From: JBIYSM02 sp044759095
GTDB lineage: Bacteria > Bacillota > Bacilli > Brevibacillales > Brevibacillaceae
DNA: 64,000 nt
Direction: 5' to 3'
NCBI RefSeq assembly: GCF_044759095.2
Contig: NZ_JBIYSM020000007.1
Location: 49,799-113,798, forward strand
Shown: positions 8,625 through 16,815 of the stretch, one piece after another
Layout: every line of letters begins with the position of its first letter
Position numbering within the stretch: the first letter of the stretch is position 1
Translations under genes and position numbers: made by a program
Notes under the pieces: model-generated
Databases searched by the model: none
Seen by the model: the letters and a program-made list of their open reading frames with translations, nothing else
What the model was told of the DNA's origin: nothing

Positions 8625-9602
8625 TTACAACCACTTTCGTTTGCGAAAAGCGTGGAGCATGGCAAAGGTCATCACAAACATGATGGACAAGGCGATGATC
8701 AGCATGTATGGCTCTGCTTCGTGTCCCAGCCAGCTGAACGTGTTCATCCCGAACAGTCCGGTGATAAAGGTAAGCGGCAGGATAATGGTCGAGATGATGG
8801 TCAGCACCCGCATCGTTTCGGTCGTCTTGGCGCTGATAATGGTGTAGTACGTATCAAGCGCACCGTTCACCAGATCGCGGAACGTTTCCGTCGAGTCGGC
8901 AATTCGCTCCAGGTGATCGGTCAAGTCGCTGTAGAACGGAACGTTTTCTTCGGAAATGTCGAACGAATAACGGCCATTCACGTTGGCGAAGATTCGCTTC
9001 TGCGGCAGAATCACCCTGCGGATCAAAATGATCGTTCGTTTCAGGGCAAGGAACTCCTCCGTAATCTCCTCCATCTGGTGCTCGTAAATCTCGTCCTCCA
9101 GCTCGTCGATCCGAACGCTGAGGCGATCCATGATCGGGAAGTACTCATCGGTTATCCCGTCCACGATTGCGTACAAGAGGTAGTCGGGACCACGGTTCAG
9201 GTAAGAGATGTTGCGATGACACATGGAGGCGATGCGGCCAATGGTATTCATCGGCGATTTGTGAATGGTGACGATGTAGTTGGGTCCAAGAAAGACGTTT
9301 AGCTCCACGGTGGTAATCTCGTTGTCGCTTTCTTCGTTGTATCTCAGGGCATGAAAGACGAAAAAGTAATAGTCCTCGTAATTGTCCACTTTCGCGCGCG
9401 GGCTTACATGCAGACAGTCCTCGATCGCGAGCGGGTGAAAGTCAAAGATCTTGGCGATGTACTGCAGCTCGTTGTTCCCTACATCGTAGAGATCAATCCA
9501 CAGCAGGTCCTCGGGCGAGCGCAACCATTCGTCTTTTTTGCTCAAATCTACATCGTGGAACATTTTTTGTTCCGAGTGATTGTAAAAGTATGTTTTGATC
9601 AT
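8625..9602 (-). CDS. corA: CorA family magnesium/cobalt transporter
   Basis: A 325-residue CorA-type channel. The large N-terminal cytoplasmic domain is followed by a long alpha helix and two C-terminal membrane helices, the first ending in the signature GMN (within LFGMNTF, near residue 288). The C-terminal tail is basic (RKRKW), as expected of CorA. It assembles as a pentamer and conducts Mg2+. The ATG at 9602 has GTGAGGG upstream; an in-frame ATG at 9629 has no ribosome-binding site. Confidence 0.94.
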   Translation of the reverse strand: MIKTYFYNHSEQKMFHDVDLSKKDEWLRSPEDLLWIDLYDVGNNELQYIAKIFDFHPLAIEDCLHVSPRAKVDNYEDYYFFVFHALRYNEESDNEITTVELNVFLGPNYIVTIHKSPMNTIGRIASMCHRNISYLNRGPDYLLYAIVDGITDEYFPIMDRLSVRIDELEDEIYEHQMEEITEEFLALKRTIILIRRVILPQKRIFANVNGRYSFDISEENVPFYSDLTDHLERIADSTETFRDLVNGALDTYYTIISAKTTETMRVLTIISTIILPLTFITGLFGMNTFSWLGHEAEPYMLIIALSIMFVMTFAMLHAFRKRKWL

Positions 9603-9732
9603 TTCCCTCACCCCCGTCTGGTTCCTCATCCATCATACGAAAATTCTATTGTAGGTTCAACGAAGAAATGAATAAGCAGACCAAGCCCCTCATATAGATG
9701 GTACAAACATTACCTGCGAGGGAGGGTTATCG

Positions 9733-10107
9733 GTGCGTGCTACATCCACCTCAGTGTTTACTGGCCTGCTATACACATTGGCTCTGGTGCTGATTGGAGC
9801 TCTTATCACAGCTTTACTCCTTTCCTTCACCAATATCCGCGAAGGCTCCCTGCCTTATTTCACCTACGCGATCAACATCATCGGCCTGCTTTTGGGGGGA
9901 TTTATCACTGGGCGGCGATGCGGTGCAAAGGGGTGGTACTACGGAGGCCTGACCGGATTGTCGTACTTTCTGCTCGTTTTGTTGATCGGCTATTTGGGTT
10001 TTGACGTTCCCATGCAGCTCCTGACCCTTCTCTATCTGCTCGGCGCGTTTTTCATCAGCGCGATCGGCGGCATTTTCGGCGTCAATTCCGCCTCGAAGCG
10101 ATATTAA
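9733..10107 (+). CDS. TIGR04086 family four-helix membrane protein
   Basis: A 124-residue protein consisting almost entirely of four hydrophobic segments with short loops, including GFITGRRCGAKGW. It matches the TIGR04086 (YrzE-like) family found next to yajC/secDF in Bacillales. Function is unknown; its place beside Sec components suggests a membrane-related role, but that is only context. The GTG start at 9733 follows GAGGGAGGG. Confidence 0.85.
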   Translation: MRATSTSVFTGLLYTLALVLIGALITALLLSFTNIREGSLPYFTYAINIIGLLLGGFITGRRCGAKGWYYGGLTGLSYFLLVLLIGYLGFDVPMQLLTLLYLLGAFFISAIGGIFGVNSASKRY

Positions 10108-10180
10108 ACCCCAGAAAGCGAAAAAAAAGCAGGCGCACACGAGATCACCCGCAAAAACGCTTCGTTGCAGCCCGTTAGCT

Positions 10181-10232
10181 AAAAAAGCAAATGCAGCCAG
10201 CTTCACAAGAAGCAAGGCTGCATTCTTTTTTT
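10181..10232. terminator. Bidirectional terminator between TIGR04086 gene and yajC
   Basis: Stem AATGCAGCC/GGCTGCATT with a 17-nt loop. It is followed by a T-run on the plus strand and by TTTGCTTTTTT on the minus strand, placing it at the ends of two convergent genes. Confidence 0.8.
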
Positions 10233-10533
10233 ACTTCGCTTCTTCTTTGGTTTCCGTCGCTGCAGGGGTTTCGCTTGCAGCGGTTACGGAGTTCACGGCA
10301 CCGCGGTCAAACGTGACGTTCACATTGTGAGCGATGCGAATCGTGACAGTGTCGTCGGAAATATCCTGAATGGTGCCGTGCACGCCGCCGATCGTTACGA
10401 CCTTGTCTCCCTTTTTCAGCGCAGCCAGCATCGCGTTTCGCTGCTTGGTTCGTTTTTGCTGCGGGCGGATCAACAGGAAATAGAAGATGGCAAACATGAT
10501 AATGATGGGGAGAAATTGCTGAAGTCCTTGCAT
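10231..10533 (-). CDS. yajC: Preprotein translocase subunit YajC
   Basis: A 100-residue protein with one N-terminal membrane helix ending in FLLIRPQQKRTK, followed by a soluble domain (KKGDKVVTIGGVHGTI) and a Glu/Thr-rich tail. YajC associates with SecD and SecF. The ATG at 10533 is preceded by AAGGAGGATG. It is the last gene of queA-tgt-yajC, 18 nt after tgt. Confidence 0.95.
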   Translation of the reverse strand: MQGLQQFLPIIIMFAIFYFLLIRPQQKRTKQRNAMLAALKKGDKVVTIGGVHGTIQDISDDTVTIRIAHNVNVTFDRGAVNSVTAASETPAATETKEEAK

Positions 10534-10551
10534 GGAACATCCTCCTTGTGA

Positions 10552-11682
10552 TTAAAAAGATCTATCTTCACTCAATCCGTATTGAGCGAAAAACTGGTTT
10601 CGAAAATCGGCAAGCCGATCCTCTGCAATGGCTTGGCGCACCTGCTCCATAAGCTTTATCAAAAAGTGCAGGTTGTGATAGGTCGTCAGCCGAATCCCGA
10701 ACGTCTCGTCTGCCTTGATGAGGTGGCGGATGTAGGCACGGGTGTAGTTTTTGCAGGTGTAGCAGTCGCAGTTCGGGTCAAGCGGCGTGAAGTCACGGGC
10801 GTACTTGGCGTTGCGGATGACGAGGCGCCCCTGGCTTGTCATGCATGTCCCGTTGCGGGCAATACGCGTAGGCAGCACGCAGTCGAACATGTCAATACCG
10901 CGAATGGCTCCCTCAATCAAGGCATCCGGTGATCCTACCCCCATCAGATAGCGAGGTTTGTTGGCCGGGAGCAGCGGAACGGTATAATCAAGCACTTCAT
11001 ACATCAGCGGAAAGGGTTCACCGACGCTTAAACCGCCGACCGCATACCCCGGAAAATCAAGCGAAACCAAGTCACGGGCGCTTTGCTCGCGGAGGTCGCG
11101 GTACATTCCTCCCTGCACAATCCCAAACAACGCCTGATCCTGCGGGCGGGCATGTGCCTTCAGGCAGCGTTCTGCCCAGCGAGTGGTACGCTCCATCGAC
11201 TGCTTTACGTAGTCGTATTCAGCCGGATACGGGGCGCATTCGTCAAACGCCATAAAGATGTCTGCTCCCAGAGCATTCTGAATCTGCGTTGCCTCTTCCG
11301 GTCCGATAAACAGTTTTTCCCCGTTCAAATGAGATCGGAACGATACGCCTTCTTCCGTAATTTTTCGCAAATTGCTCAAGCTGAAGACCTGGAAACCTCC
11401 GCTATCCGTCAAAATGGCGCGGTCCCAGTTCATAAACGAATGCAATCCGCCTGCTTCCCTCACGATCTCGTGGCCAGGCCGCAGAAATAGATGGTAGGTA
11501 TTGCTGAGAATGATGCCGGCACCCATTTCCTTCAGCTCTTCCGGGCTCATCGTCTTTACCGTGGCTTGTGTGCCAACTGGCATGAACACCGGGGTGTCAA
11601 TGGTGCCGTGCGGAGTATGTAATTTGCCCAGACGGGCACCTGTCTGCTTGCAGGTTTTCATCAGTTCATAACGTACAGCCAA
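10552..11682 (-). CDS. tgt: tRNA-guanine transglycosylase
   Basis: Exchanges guanine-34 of GU(N) tRNAs for the queuine precursor preQ1. Visible features are the active-site block DSGGFQVFSL, GVGSPDALIEG, the second catalytic Asp region FDCVLPTRIARNG, and a zinc site (CDCYTC plus a downstream His in YHNLHF) near the C-terminus. I choose the TTG at 11682 (376 residues, close to the family length) because TGAGGAG lies 9 nt upstream; the ATG at 11772 would give an atypical 30-residue extension. It is followed by yajC. Confidence 0.95.
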   Translation of the reverse strand: MAVRYELMKTCKQTGARLGKLHTPHGTIDTPVFMPVGTQATVKTMSPEELKEMGAGIILSNTYHLFLRPGHEIVREAGGLHSFMNWDRAILTDSGGFQVFSLSNLRKITEEGVSFRSHLNGEKLFIGPEEATQIQNALGADIFMAFDECAPYPAEYDYVKQSMERTTRWAERCLKAHARPQDQALFGIVQGGMYRDLREQSARDLVSLDFPGYAVGGLSVGEPFPLMYEVLDYTVPLLPANKPRYLMGVGSPDALIEGAIRGIDMFDCVLPTRIARNGTCMTSQGRLVIRNAKYARDFTPLDPNCDCYTCKNYTRAYIRHLIKADETFGIRLTTYHNLHFLIKLMEQVRQAIAEDRLADFRNQFFAQYGLSEDRSF

Positions 11683-11893
11683 TCGTTTGCACTCCTCAGG
11701 CTCTTGTTGTAAGTCCCCCCTATTATATAGAAACTGGCAAGGTTTCACAAGAAAAGTCGCTGCGGTACACACGAAAAAAAAGCTGGCCTTTTTTTGCGAT
11801 CCTACTATAATGTAAATATAGTTAATTCTTTGTTAAGTTTTTGTAAAGTTTATGGACAAAAACAAAAAACAATGGTAAAGGCGGGTGTTGGTC

Positions 11894-12055
11894 ATGATGT
11901 TTACATTTGGTCAAAAAATTCAGGTGAAAACAAAAAAACAGGGTACGGAATTCATTTACCCTGCGCTGGGAATGGTGCTTCAGGAGACCAGCACCGACGT
12001 TGTGCTCCTGTTCCCTGACGGCAAAGTGAAAATCAGCAAAGCGGATTTATTGTAA
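11894..12055 (+). CDS. Small hypothetical protein, 53 residues
   Basis: A short frame starting MMFTFGQKIQVKTKK and ending KVKISKADLL, mixed in composition and with an alternating pattern suggesting a small beta-rich fold. It lies divergent from tgt and convergent with queA, with a strong terminator 16 nt after its stop. Upstream is an A/T-rich stretch with TATAAT at about 11805. The ribosome-binding site (AAAGGCGGG) is imperfect, and a second ATG follows at 11897. I do not recognise the family. The terminator placement supports a real transcript, although queA uses the same hairpin. Confidence 0.55.
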   Translation: MMFTFGQKIQVKTKKQGTEFIYPALGMVLQETSTDVVLLFPDGKVKISKADLL

Positions 12056-12070
12056 ATTCACCAAAAACGT

Positions 12071-12100
12071 AAAAGCCCTTGAGTGCTCAAGGGCTTTTTT
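12071..12100. terminator. Bidirectional terminator between the small gene and queA
   Basis: Perfect stem AAAGCCCTTGAG/CTCAAGGGCTTT with T-runs on both strands. Confidence 0.9.
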
Positions 12101-12103
12101 GTG

Positions 12104-13132
12104 TTACAGAATCAACATGGCGTCGCCGAAGCTGAAGAAGCGGTACTCATGTTGAATCGCGGTTTTGTATGCATGAAGCACGTGTTCCCTTCCCGCCAGG
12201 GCGCTCACCAGCATCACCAGGGTTGACTTGGGCAGGTGAAAATTGGTCAGCAAGCCGTCAATGACGTGAAAACGATACCCCGGGTAAATAAAAATGTCGG
12301 TCCATCCGGAGCTCGCGACCACCCTTCCGCCGTGATCCCTGCCGACTGTCTCCAGTGTTCGGCATGACGTGGTTCCCACGGCGATCACGCGGTTGCCATT
12401 CGCCTTGGCGGCATTGATCACTTCTGCCGTCTCCGGCGGGATGTCGTAGTACTCCGCATGCATCACGTGCTCTTCCACCGTATCCGCACTTACGGGACGG
12501 AAGGTTCCCAAGCCAACATGCAGGGTAAGGTAGGCAATCAGGACGCCCTTTTCCTTGATCCGTTGCAAATATTCCGCTGTAAAATGAAGGCCGGCGGTGG
12601 GTGCGGCCGCCGACCCCCGCTCCCGGGCGTACACGGTCTGATAGCGTTCCCTGTCTTCCAACTGCGCGTGGATGTATGGCGGAAGCGGCATGGAACCTAG
12701 ACGTTCGAGGATTTCGTAAAAAATGCCCTCGTAGGAAAACCGGACGATTCGACCGCCGGTTTCTGTCACATCTTCACATACGCAGCGAAGCAATCCGTCG
12801 CCAAAAATCACTTCCGTGCCCGGTTTCATTCGCTTGCCTGGTTTCACCAGCGTTTCCCAGCGATCTTCCCCCAGAGATTTCAGGAGCAATACCTCAATGT
12901 TTGCTCCTGTACCCGCTTTCACGCCGATCAACCGGGCCGGCAGCACCCGGCTGTCGTTTAGCACCAGAACGTCTCCAGGCCGCAGGTACTCGATCAAATC
13001 AACAAACTGTCTGTGACTGATTTCTCCCGTCTGTTTGTCCAGGACGAGCAGCCTTGAAGCCGTTCGCTCCTCCAGGGGGTGTTGGGCAATCAGCCTTTCC
13101 GGCAAATCAAAATCAAATTGTTGAACGTCCAC
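12104..13132 (-). CDS. queA: S-adenosylmethionine:tRNA ribosyltransferase-isomerase QueA
   Basis: Transfers the ribosyl part of S-adenosylmethionine to preQ1 in tRNA, giving epoxyqueuosine. The 342-residue protein starts MDVQQFDFDLPERLIAQHP and contains VLVLNDSRVLPARL, the PTAGLHFT block near residue 180, and the C-terminal YRFFSFGDAMLI. The GTG at 13132 has AAGGAGT 8 nt upstream. It is first in queA-tgt-yajC, so consecutive queuosine steps are encoded together. Confidence 0.96.
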   Translation of the reverse strand: MDVQQFDFDLPERLIAQHPLEERTASRLLVLDKQTGEISHRQFVDLIEYLRPGDVLVLNDSRVLPARLIGVKAGTGANIEVLLLKSLGEDRWETLVKPGKRMKPGTEVIFGDGLLRCVCEDVTETGGRIVRFSYEGIFYEILERLGSMPLPPYIHAQLEDRERYQTVYARERGSAAAPTAGLHFTAEYLQRIKEKGVLIAYLTLHVGLGTFRPVSADTVEEHVMHAEYYDIPPETAEVINAAKANGNRVIAVGTTSCRTLETVGRDHGGRVVASSGWTDIFIYPGYRFHVIDGLLTNFHLPKSTLVMLVSALAGREHVLHAYKTAIQHEYRFFSFGDAMLIL

Positions 13133-13156
13133 AATTACGACTCCTTGATTCCTAGA

Positions 13157-15250
13157 TTAGTCCTCGATCGTTACATCCTGATAGTAGTGTTGCAAAATCT
13201 CCTTGTAGTCATACCCATTCTCTGCCATGGCCTTGGCACCGAACTGCGAGACTCCCAGTCCGTGGCCGAAGCCGGTGCCCCGGAAGACGAAGGACTGCTG
13301 CTTGGTGGCTACGCGCCAATCTCCGTTCGCGTTGTACAGGACAAATTGATGATTGTAGCCGTTGGCGGAGAGGGACAGGCCGTCCGCGCCGATTGCCTGC
13401 AGATCGTGGCCGGCCTGCGGGAATGAACGCTGCTGTCCGTTCGCCCCCAAGACCGTAAAGGTACCGGTCTCCTCCACCTCGAATTTGGTGCTGCGAAGGG
13501 AACTGCCTCCCTGGCTGAAAATGGAGCGGTGGGCATCTGGCGAAGAAGCGGCAAGCACCATCCCGTTTGCTTCCATCTGCAGCACTCGTCCCGATGGTCC
13601 CCGCTGAGTGACGCGCAGCCATTCCACAGGGCCGGCAAGACGCGGAGCCTTGTTGCGATCCTGACTGGCATTGATCATCGCGGTCACTTCATCAGAAGTG
13701 TAAGGTCCGCGCGTCCAGGCATATGCGTTTTCCTCCGCCTCCTGCTGAATAATCGTTACTTCCGTCCCCGCGGACAGCGTGCCCAGTACCCGATGATACG
13801 CAGTGCTCGGACCGGAGCGGAAGTTGGTGTTGTCGGTATTGACCATTCCCATTTGCAGTCCCATCGGATTGAGGGAACCGGAAACTGTCACCAGGTCGCT
13901 GCGAAGATAGCCGATGGATCCGTCCTGCAGCGAGACCAGGTACCAGATCGGCGCTTTTTCCAACGGGTAGCTGTCGTCGCTCATCACCGGCCTGAGGTAC
14001 GGAACGGGATTCCCCCACACCTCCGTACCGTCCGAAGTCATGCCGCCGGCGTTGGAATAGAAAAAGGACTCGGCTACCTTGCCTCTGTACTTGATTACTT
14101 CTCCCGCAGTCTGATCAACTGCCTTGCGGATATCAGCCGCCTCCCGCGCATAGCCGTAATAAGCCTGCTCAAATACCGTGTCAGACAGGTTTGCTATCCC
14201 GTACTTGTTGCCTTGACTGACGGCACGCGTACGTGCCAGTACCGCCTGTGTCTTCAGCGCTTCCATCGGCCATCCCGTTACCATCTCTGAACCCACAACG
14301 CCGTATAGGTACTGCTCCATCGGCAATTCGTTGACCACGGTAAGGTGTCCTTTATACTCAGAAAGCTCTATCGTTCCGCGGTATTTCCTGCGTTCCCTTT
14401 CTTCCACGCCAATCAGCGGAACAAAGCCCCCTTTTTTCGGCTCCACCGTAAGCTTGATCTGCGGTGAAAAAGCGTACTTCCACACTGTTTCGGTTTCGCC
14501 CCCGACCGCCACTACATCTTTTTTCAAGACGACGTAAGAGCGGCTGCTGGGCTCACGATAGGAAAAAGCGGGAAAAGCTGCTTCTGCGGCTTGCGCCAAA
14601 CGATTCGCCCCGTCTTTGCTCGCTTCGTCGCCAATCCAGACAGCATACGCCACTTTGCCACTGTCTGCAAGCAGCACGGTGTGAGCGGAGATTCCCGACA
14701 CCTCAAAGGCATTCTCCCAATCCTGGGCCTCTTTCAAGCTGCCGAACTTCCCTGCTTCCAGGCGAAACGTGCCTTTTACGACAGGCTGAAGGCCGCCGGA
14801 CTGAGCCACGGTCCGCGCTTGCGCCGCAGCCGCTTGATAAGAGTCAAACGTGCCGCTCACCACCTGATAAACCGGGGTGGCGCCGCGCATCTCCACCTGA
14901 ATCGCGGCATCCAGTTTGCGCTGGCTAAGCTGTTGGGCAACCTGCTGCGCCCGAATCAAATCTCCTGTTTCCATCACGAGCAGGTGATATTCGTCTACGC
15001 GAAAACGCGTGCTGTCACCTCCCAGTGACGGCAGTCGGACGTTTCCGTCTTTCCCGCCTGCCGTAATCTCCATCCCTTTTTCACTGGTCAGCGTCACCGT
15101 TGGAACGACGCCGCGATAGCCTTTTCCGATATCGATAAACAGAGCAACCCGTATGTTTTTGGCAGCCGCCTCCGCAGGCGCAGCCCCTCCCGCAATGGCT
15201 GCGGTCAACAGGCCGGCTGAAAGAATTCTGCCCATCCATTTCTTCCACAT
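13157..15250 (-). CDS. Secreted SpoIID/LytB-domain protein with SPOR-like and SH3 regions
   Basis: A 697-residue exported protein. A signal peptide ends at about AEAAA (residues 1-30). Residues roughly 85-215 contain two SPOR-like repeats (YHLLVMETGDLIRAQQVA and YQVVSGTFDSYQAAAAQA), which in other proteins bind denuded peptidoglycan. The SpoIID domain follows with ELPMEQYLYGVVGSEM, LKTQAVLARTRA, and the late signature GFGHGLGVSQFGA near the C-terminus. Between them is an inserted bacterial SH3-like stretch (NTDNTNFRSGPSTAYHRVLGTL). SpoIID enzymes are lytic transglycosylases acting in engulfment; LytB-type relatives modify cell walls. Between ruvB/DUF2905 and queA this gene is commonly labelled spoIID-like. 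Which of the two roles it has is not decided by sequence. Confidence 0.88.
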   Translation of the reverse strand: MWKKWMGRILSAGLLTAAIAGGAAPAEAAAKNIRVALFIDIGKGYRGVVPTVTLTSEKGMEITAGGKDGNVRLPSLGGDSTRFRVDEYHLLVMETGDLIRAQQVAQQLSQRKLDAAIQVEMRGATPVYQVVSGTFDSYQAAAAQARTVAQSGGLQPVVKGTFRLEAGKFGSLKEAQDWENAFEVSGISAHTVLLADSGKVAYAVWIGDEASKDGANRLAQAAEAAFPAFSYREPSSRSYVVLKKDVVAVGGETETVWKYAFSPQIKLTVEPKKGGFVPLIGVEERERRKYRGTIELSEYKGHLTVVNELPMEQYLYGVVGSEMVTGWPMEALKTQAVLARTRAVSQGNKYGIANLSDTVFEQAYYGYAREAADIRKAVDQTAGEVIKYRGKVAESFFYSNAGGMTSDGTEVWGNPVPYLRPVMSDDSYPLEKAPIWYLVSLQDGSIGYLRSDLVTVSGSLNPMGLQMGMVNTDNTNFRSGPSTAYHRVLGTLSAGTEVTIIQQEAEENAYAWTRGPYTSDEVTAMINASQDRNKAPRLAGPVEWLRVTQRGPSGRVLQMEANGMVLAASSPDAHRSIFSQGGSSLRSTKFEVEETGTFTVLGANGQQRSFPQAGHDLQAIGADGLSLSANGYNHQFVLYNANGDWRVATKQQSFVFRGTGFGHGLGVSQFGAKAMAENGYDYKEILQHYYQDVTIED

Positions 15251-15470
15251 GTTCTTCGTTCTTCCTCTCCCGCATGCTTTTGTCGAATGTCAATATGTAC
15301 GCATACGTTTTTTCGACAATTTCCCTTCCGTTTCCTGCCCTGAAAGGGAAATTGGGTCTGAAGAACGAAAAGAGTCCGTTTAGAAAATTTTAGCAATTTT
15401 TGATTTTTGATTAATGATTGCCGTGTATGATGGAAAAGCAGTTATGAATCTGTCATTTGTAGGAGGAGCT

Positions 15471-16385
15471 ATGCGAACAAGCCGACTTGTACCTGTAAGT
15501 TTTGCGTTTATCCTGTTGCTCGGGGTTCTTCTCGGCGGATGCGGCTTTGCGGTGTTTGGTCCCCGCATCGCTCCGTCGTCTGCGTTGTTGCATGATCAAT
15601 TGGATGAATTTTATCCGGTCGGCGACACGAAGCGAGTGAAATACAGCTATCCAAACCGGCCGTTTGACACCGACATCACCATCGAAGGGATCGGTTGGGA
15701 TAAGGGCAAATTGTACGTCGTCATACAGTCTCAGGTAAACGCCCAACAGGTTTACACGTACATATCCAAAAAACTTTCTCCTACCATCACCTATCGGGGC
15801 AAAACGTTCTTATTGGACAAAGTTCTATGGGAAGAGGGCACATGCGAGACGTACCAAAACAGTATCTGCCGCTATGCCGTAACTTCGGAAGAAACGGCAA
15901 TGATTCCTGCAGGCACCCTGCCTGACAGCCTGCAGGTGATGGAACAGCACTTTTCCTTGCCATCTCAAGCGCCGGCTCCGGTTGCTCTCAACGCCAAGCA
16001 CCAGCTCACCGCACAGGTGGACCACATCTCCGGCATGATTGAGAGCGACGGGCTAACCTATCAGGTAACAGGTGTTCAAATTGATGACCAGACGCGCAGG
16101 GTAAGCATGCTGGTTACCAGCGAAACGGGGGCTGTTGAGACCAGCCGCTTCTTGCTCACCGACGACAAGGGGCGCATCTACACATTCGATTCCAGCACGA
16201 TTCCGCGTGAGTACGAATCGGGAGAAAACGAATTTTCGCTAACGATTGCACAACCGCTGCCGGAAGACGTCGTCTCTTTAGAGCTCGTCCTGTTCGAAAC
16301 GGAAATTCAGCAGCTTGCCCTGCACAACATCGTCTCCGAGGCTCGAATCGAGCTTTTTTTTAAAAAAACCCGCTCACCTTTCTGA
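15471..16385 (+). CDS. Predicted lipoprotein of unknown function
   Basis: A 304-residue protein with a lipoprotein signal (hydrophobic stretch then LLGGC, lipidated Cys near residue 24). The mature part is beta-rich and I recognise no domain. The ATG at 15471 is chosen because AGGAGGAGCT directly precedes it; earlier in-frame ATGs lack a site. The 3' end is odd. A GC hairpin plus eight Ts (16341-16361) lies inside the coding region, and a larger bidirectional terminator (16362-16403) overlaps the stop codon. It is divergent from the SpoIID-family gene and convergent with the ruv operon. Confidence 0.75.
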   Translation: MRTSRLVPVSFAFILLLGVLLGGCGFAVFGPRIAPSSALLHDQLDEFYPVGDTKRVKYSYPNRPFDTDITIEGIGWDKGKLYVVIQSQVNAQQVYTYISKKLSPTITYRGKTFLLDKVLWEEGTCETYQNSICRYAVTSEETAMIPAGTLPDSLQVMEQHFSLPSQAPAPVALNAKHQLTAQVDHISGMIESDGLTYQVTGVQIDDQTRRVSMLVTSETGAVETSRFLLTDDKGRIYTFDSSTIPREYESGENEFSLTIAQPLPEDVVSLELVLFETEIQQLALHNIVSEARIELFFKKTRSPF

Positions 16386-16403
16386 AACGGGTGAGCGGGT
16401 TTC
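16362..16403. terminator. Bidirectional terminator for the lipoprotein gene and ruv operon
   Basis: Stem AAACCCGCTCACC/GGGTGAGCGGGTTT with A/T flanks on both sides. It overlaps the last codons and stop of the plus-strand lipoprotein gene and lies just after the DUF2905 copy that ends the ruv operon. Confidence 0.88.
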
Positions 16404-16411
16404 CTGCTCTC

Positions 16412-16630
16412 TTACTTGAACAACCGAAACAAGTAGCTGATCAACGACAGCACGATACTGATCACGATGCACGTGACAACCGGAAAGTAAAACCGCATGT
16501 TTTCCTTTTCCACCACGATGTCGCCCGGCAATCGCCCCAGCGGCAAAAACCTTCCTCCCACCTGCCAGAGCAATCCAATCACGACGAGAACGATGCCCCC
16601 GATAATCAATAGCTTTGCAACCGGATTCAC
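16412..16630 (-). CDS. DUF2905 family small membrane protein, second copy
   Basis: Identical 72-residue protein to the one at 16817-17035, starting with GTG (NPVAKLLIIGG). It has two hydrophobic segments joined by a loop containing GRFLPLGRLPGDI and ending SYLFRLFK. The GTG overlaps the stop codon of the ruvB 3' fragment by 4 nt (GTGA), with GGAG 8 nt upstream, exactly as in the first copy. Function of DUF2905 is unknown; it commonly follows ruvB. It is the last gene of the ruv transcript. Confidence 0.88.
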   Translation of the reverse strand: MNPVAKLLIIGGIVLVVIGLLWQVGGRFLPLGRLPGDIVVEKENMRFYFPVVTCIVISIVLSLISYLFRLFK

Positions 16631-16815
16631 GCTTTCATCTCCCGACCAAAGTGTTGATAGGCACTCGGTGTCACGACCCGTCCCCGCGGCGTTCGCTGCA
16701 TGAAACCGATTTGCAGCAGATAAGGTTCGCACACGTCTTCGATGGTCTGCGATTCCTCACCGATCGTCGCCGCGATCGTGTCCAATCCTACCGGGCCTCC
16801 GTCAAACTTGTCCAT
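16627..16815 (-). pseudogene. Duplicated 3' fragment of ruvB (C-terminal winged-helix domain only)
   Basis: A 62-codon open frame identical to the last 62 codons of ruvB, beginning at an internal Met (MDKFDGGPVG). It covers the RuvB C-terminal winged-helix DNA-binding domain, including RTPRGR, but no ATPase part. Its ATG lies one nucleotide after the TAA stop of the upstream DUF2905 copy, so reinitiation could translate it. I list it as a gene fragment made by the 405-bp duplication; whether a protein is made is unknown. Confidence 0.85.

Larger units (their letters stand above)
16411..16815. repeat. 405-bp perfect direct tandem duplication, distal copy
   Basis: By eye identical base for base to 16816-17220. 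It contains the last 62 codons of ruvB and a complete DUF2905 gene. Sequence similarity stops sharply at both ends. In the transcription direction this is the second copy, after the intact ruvB. Confidence 0.97.
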
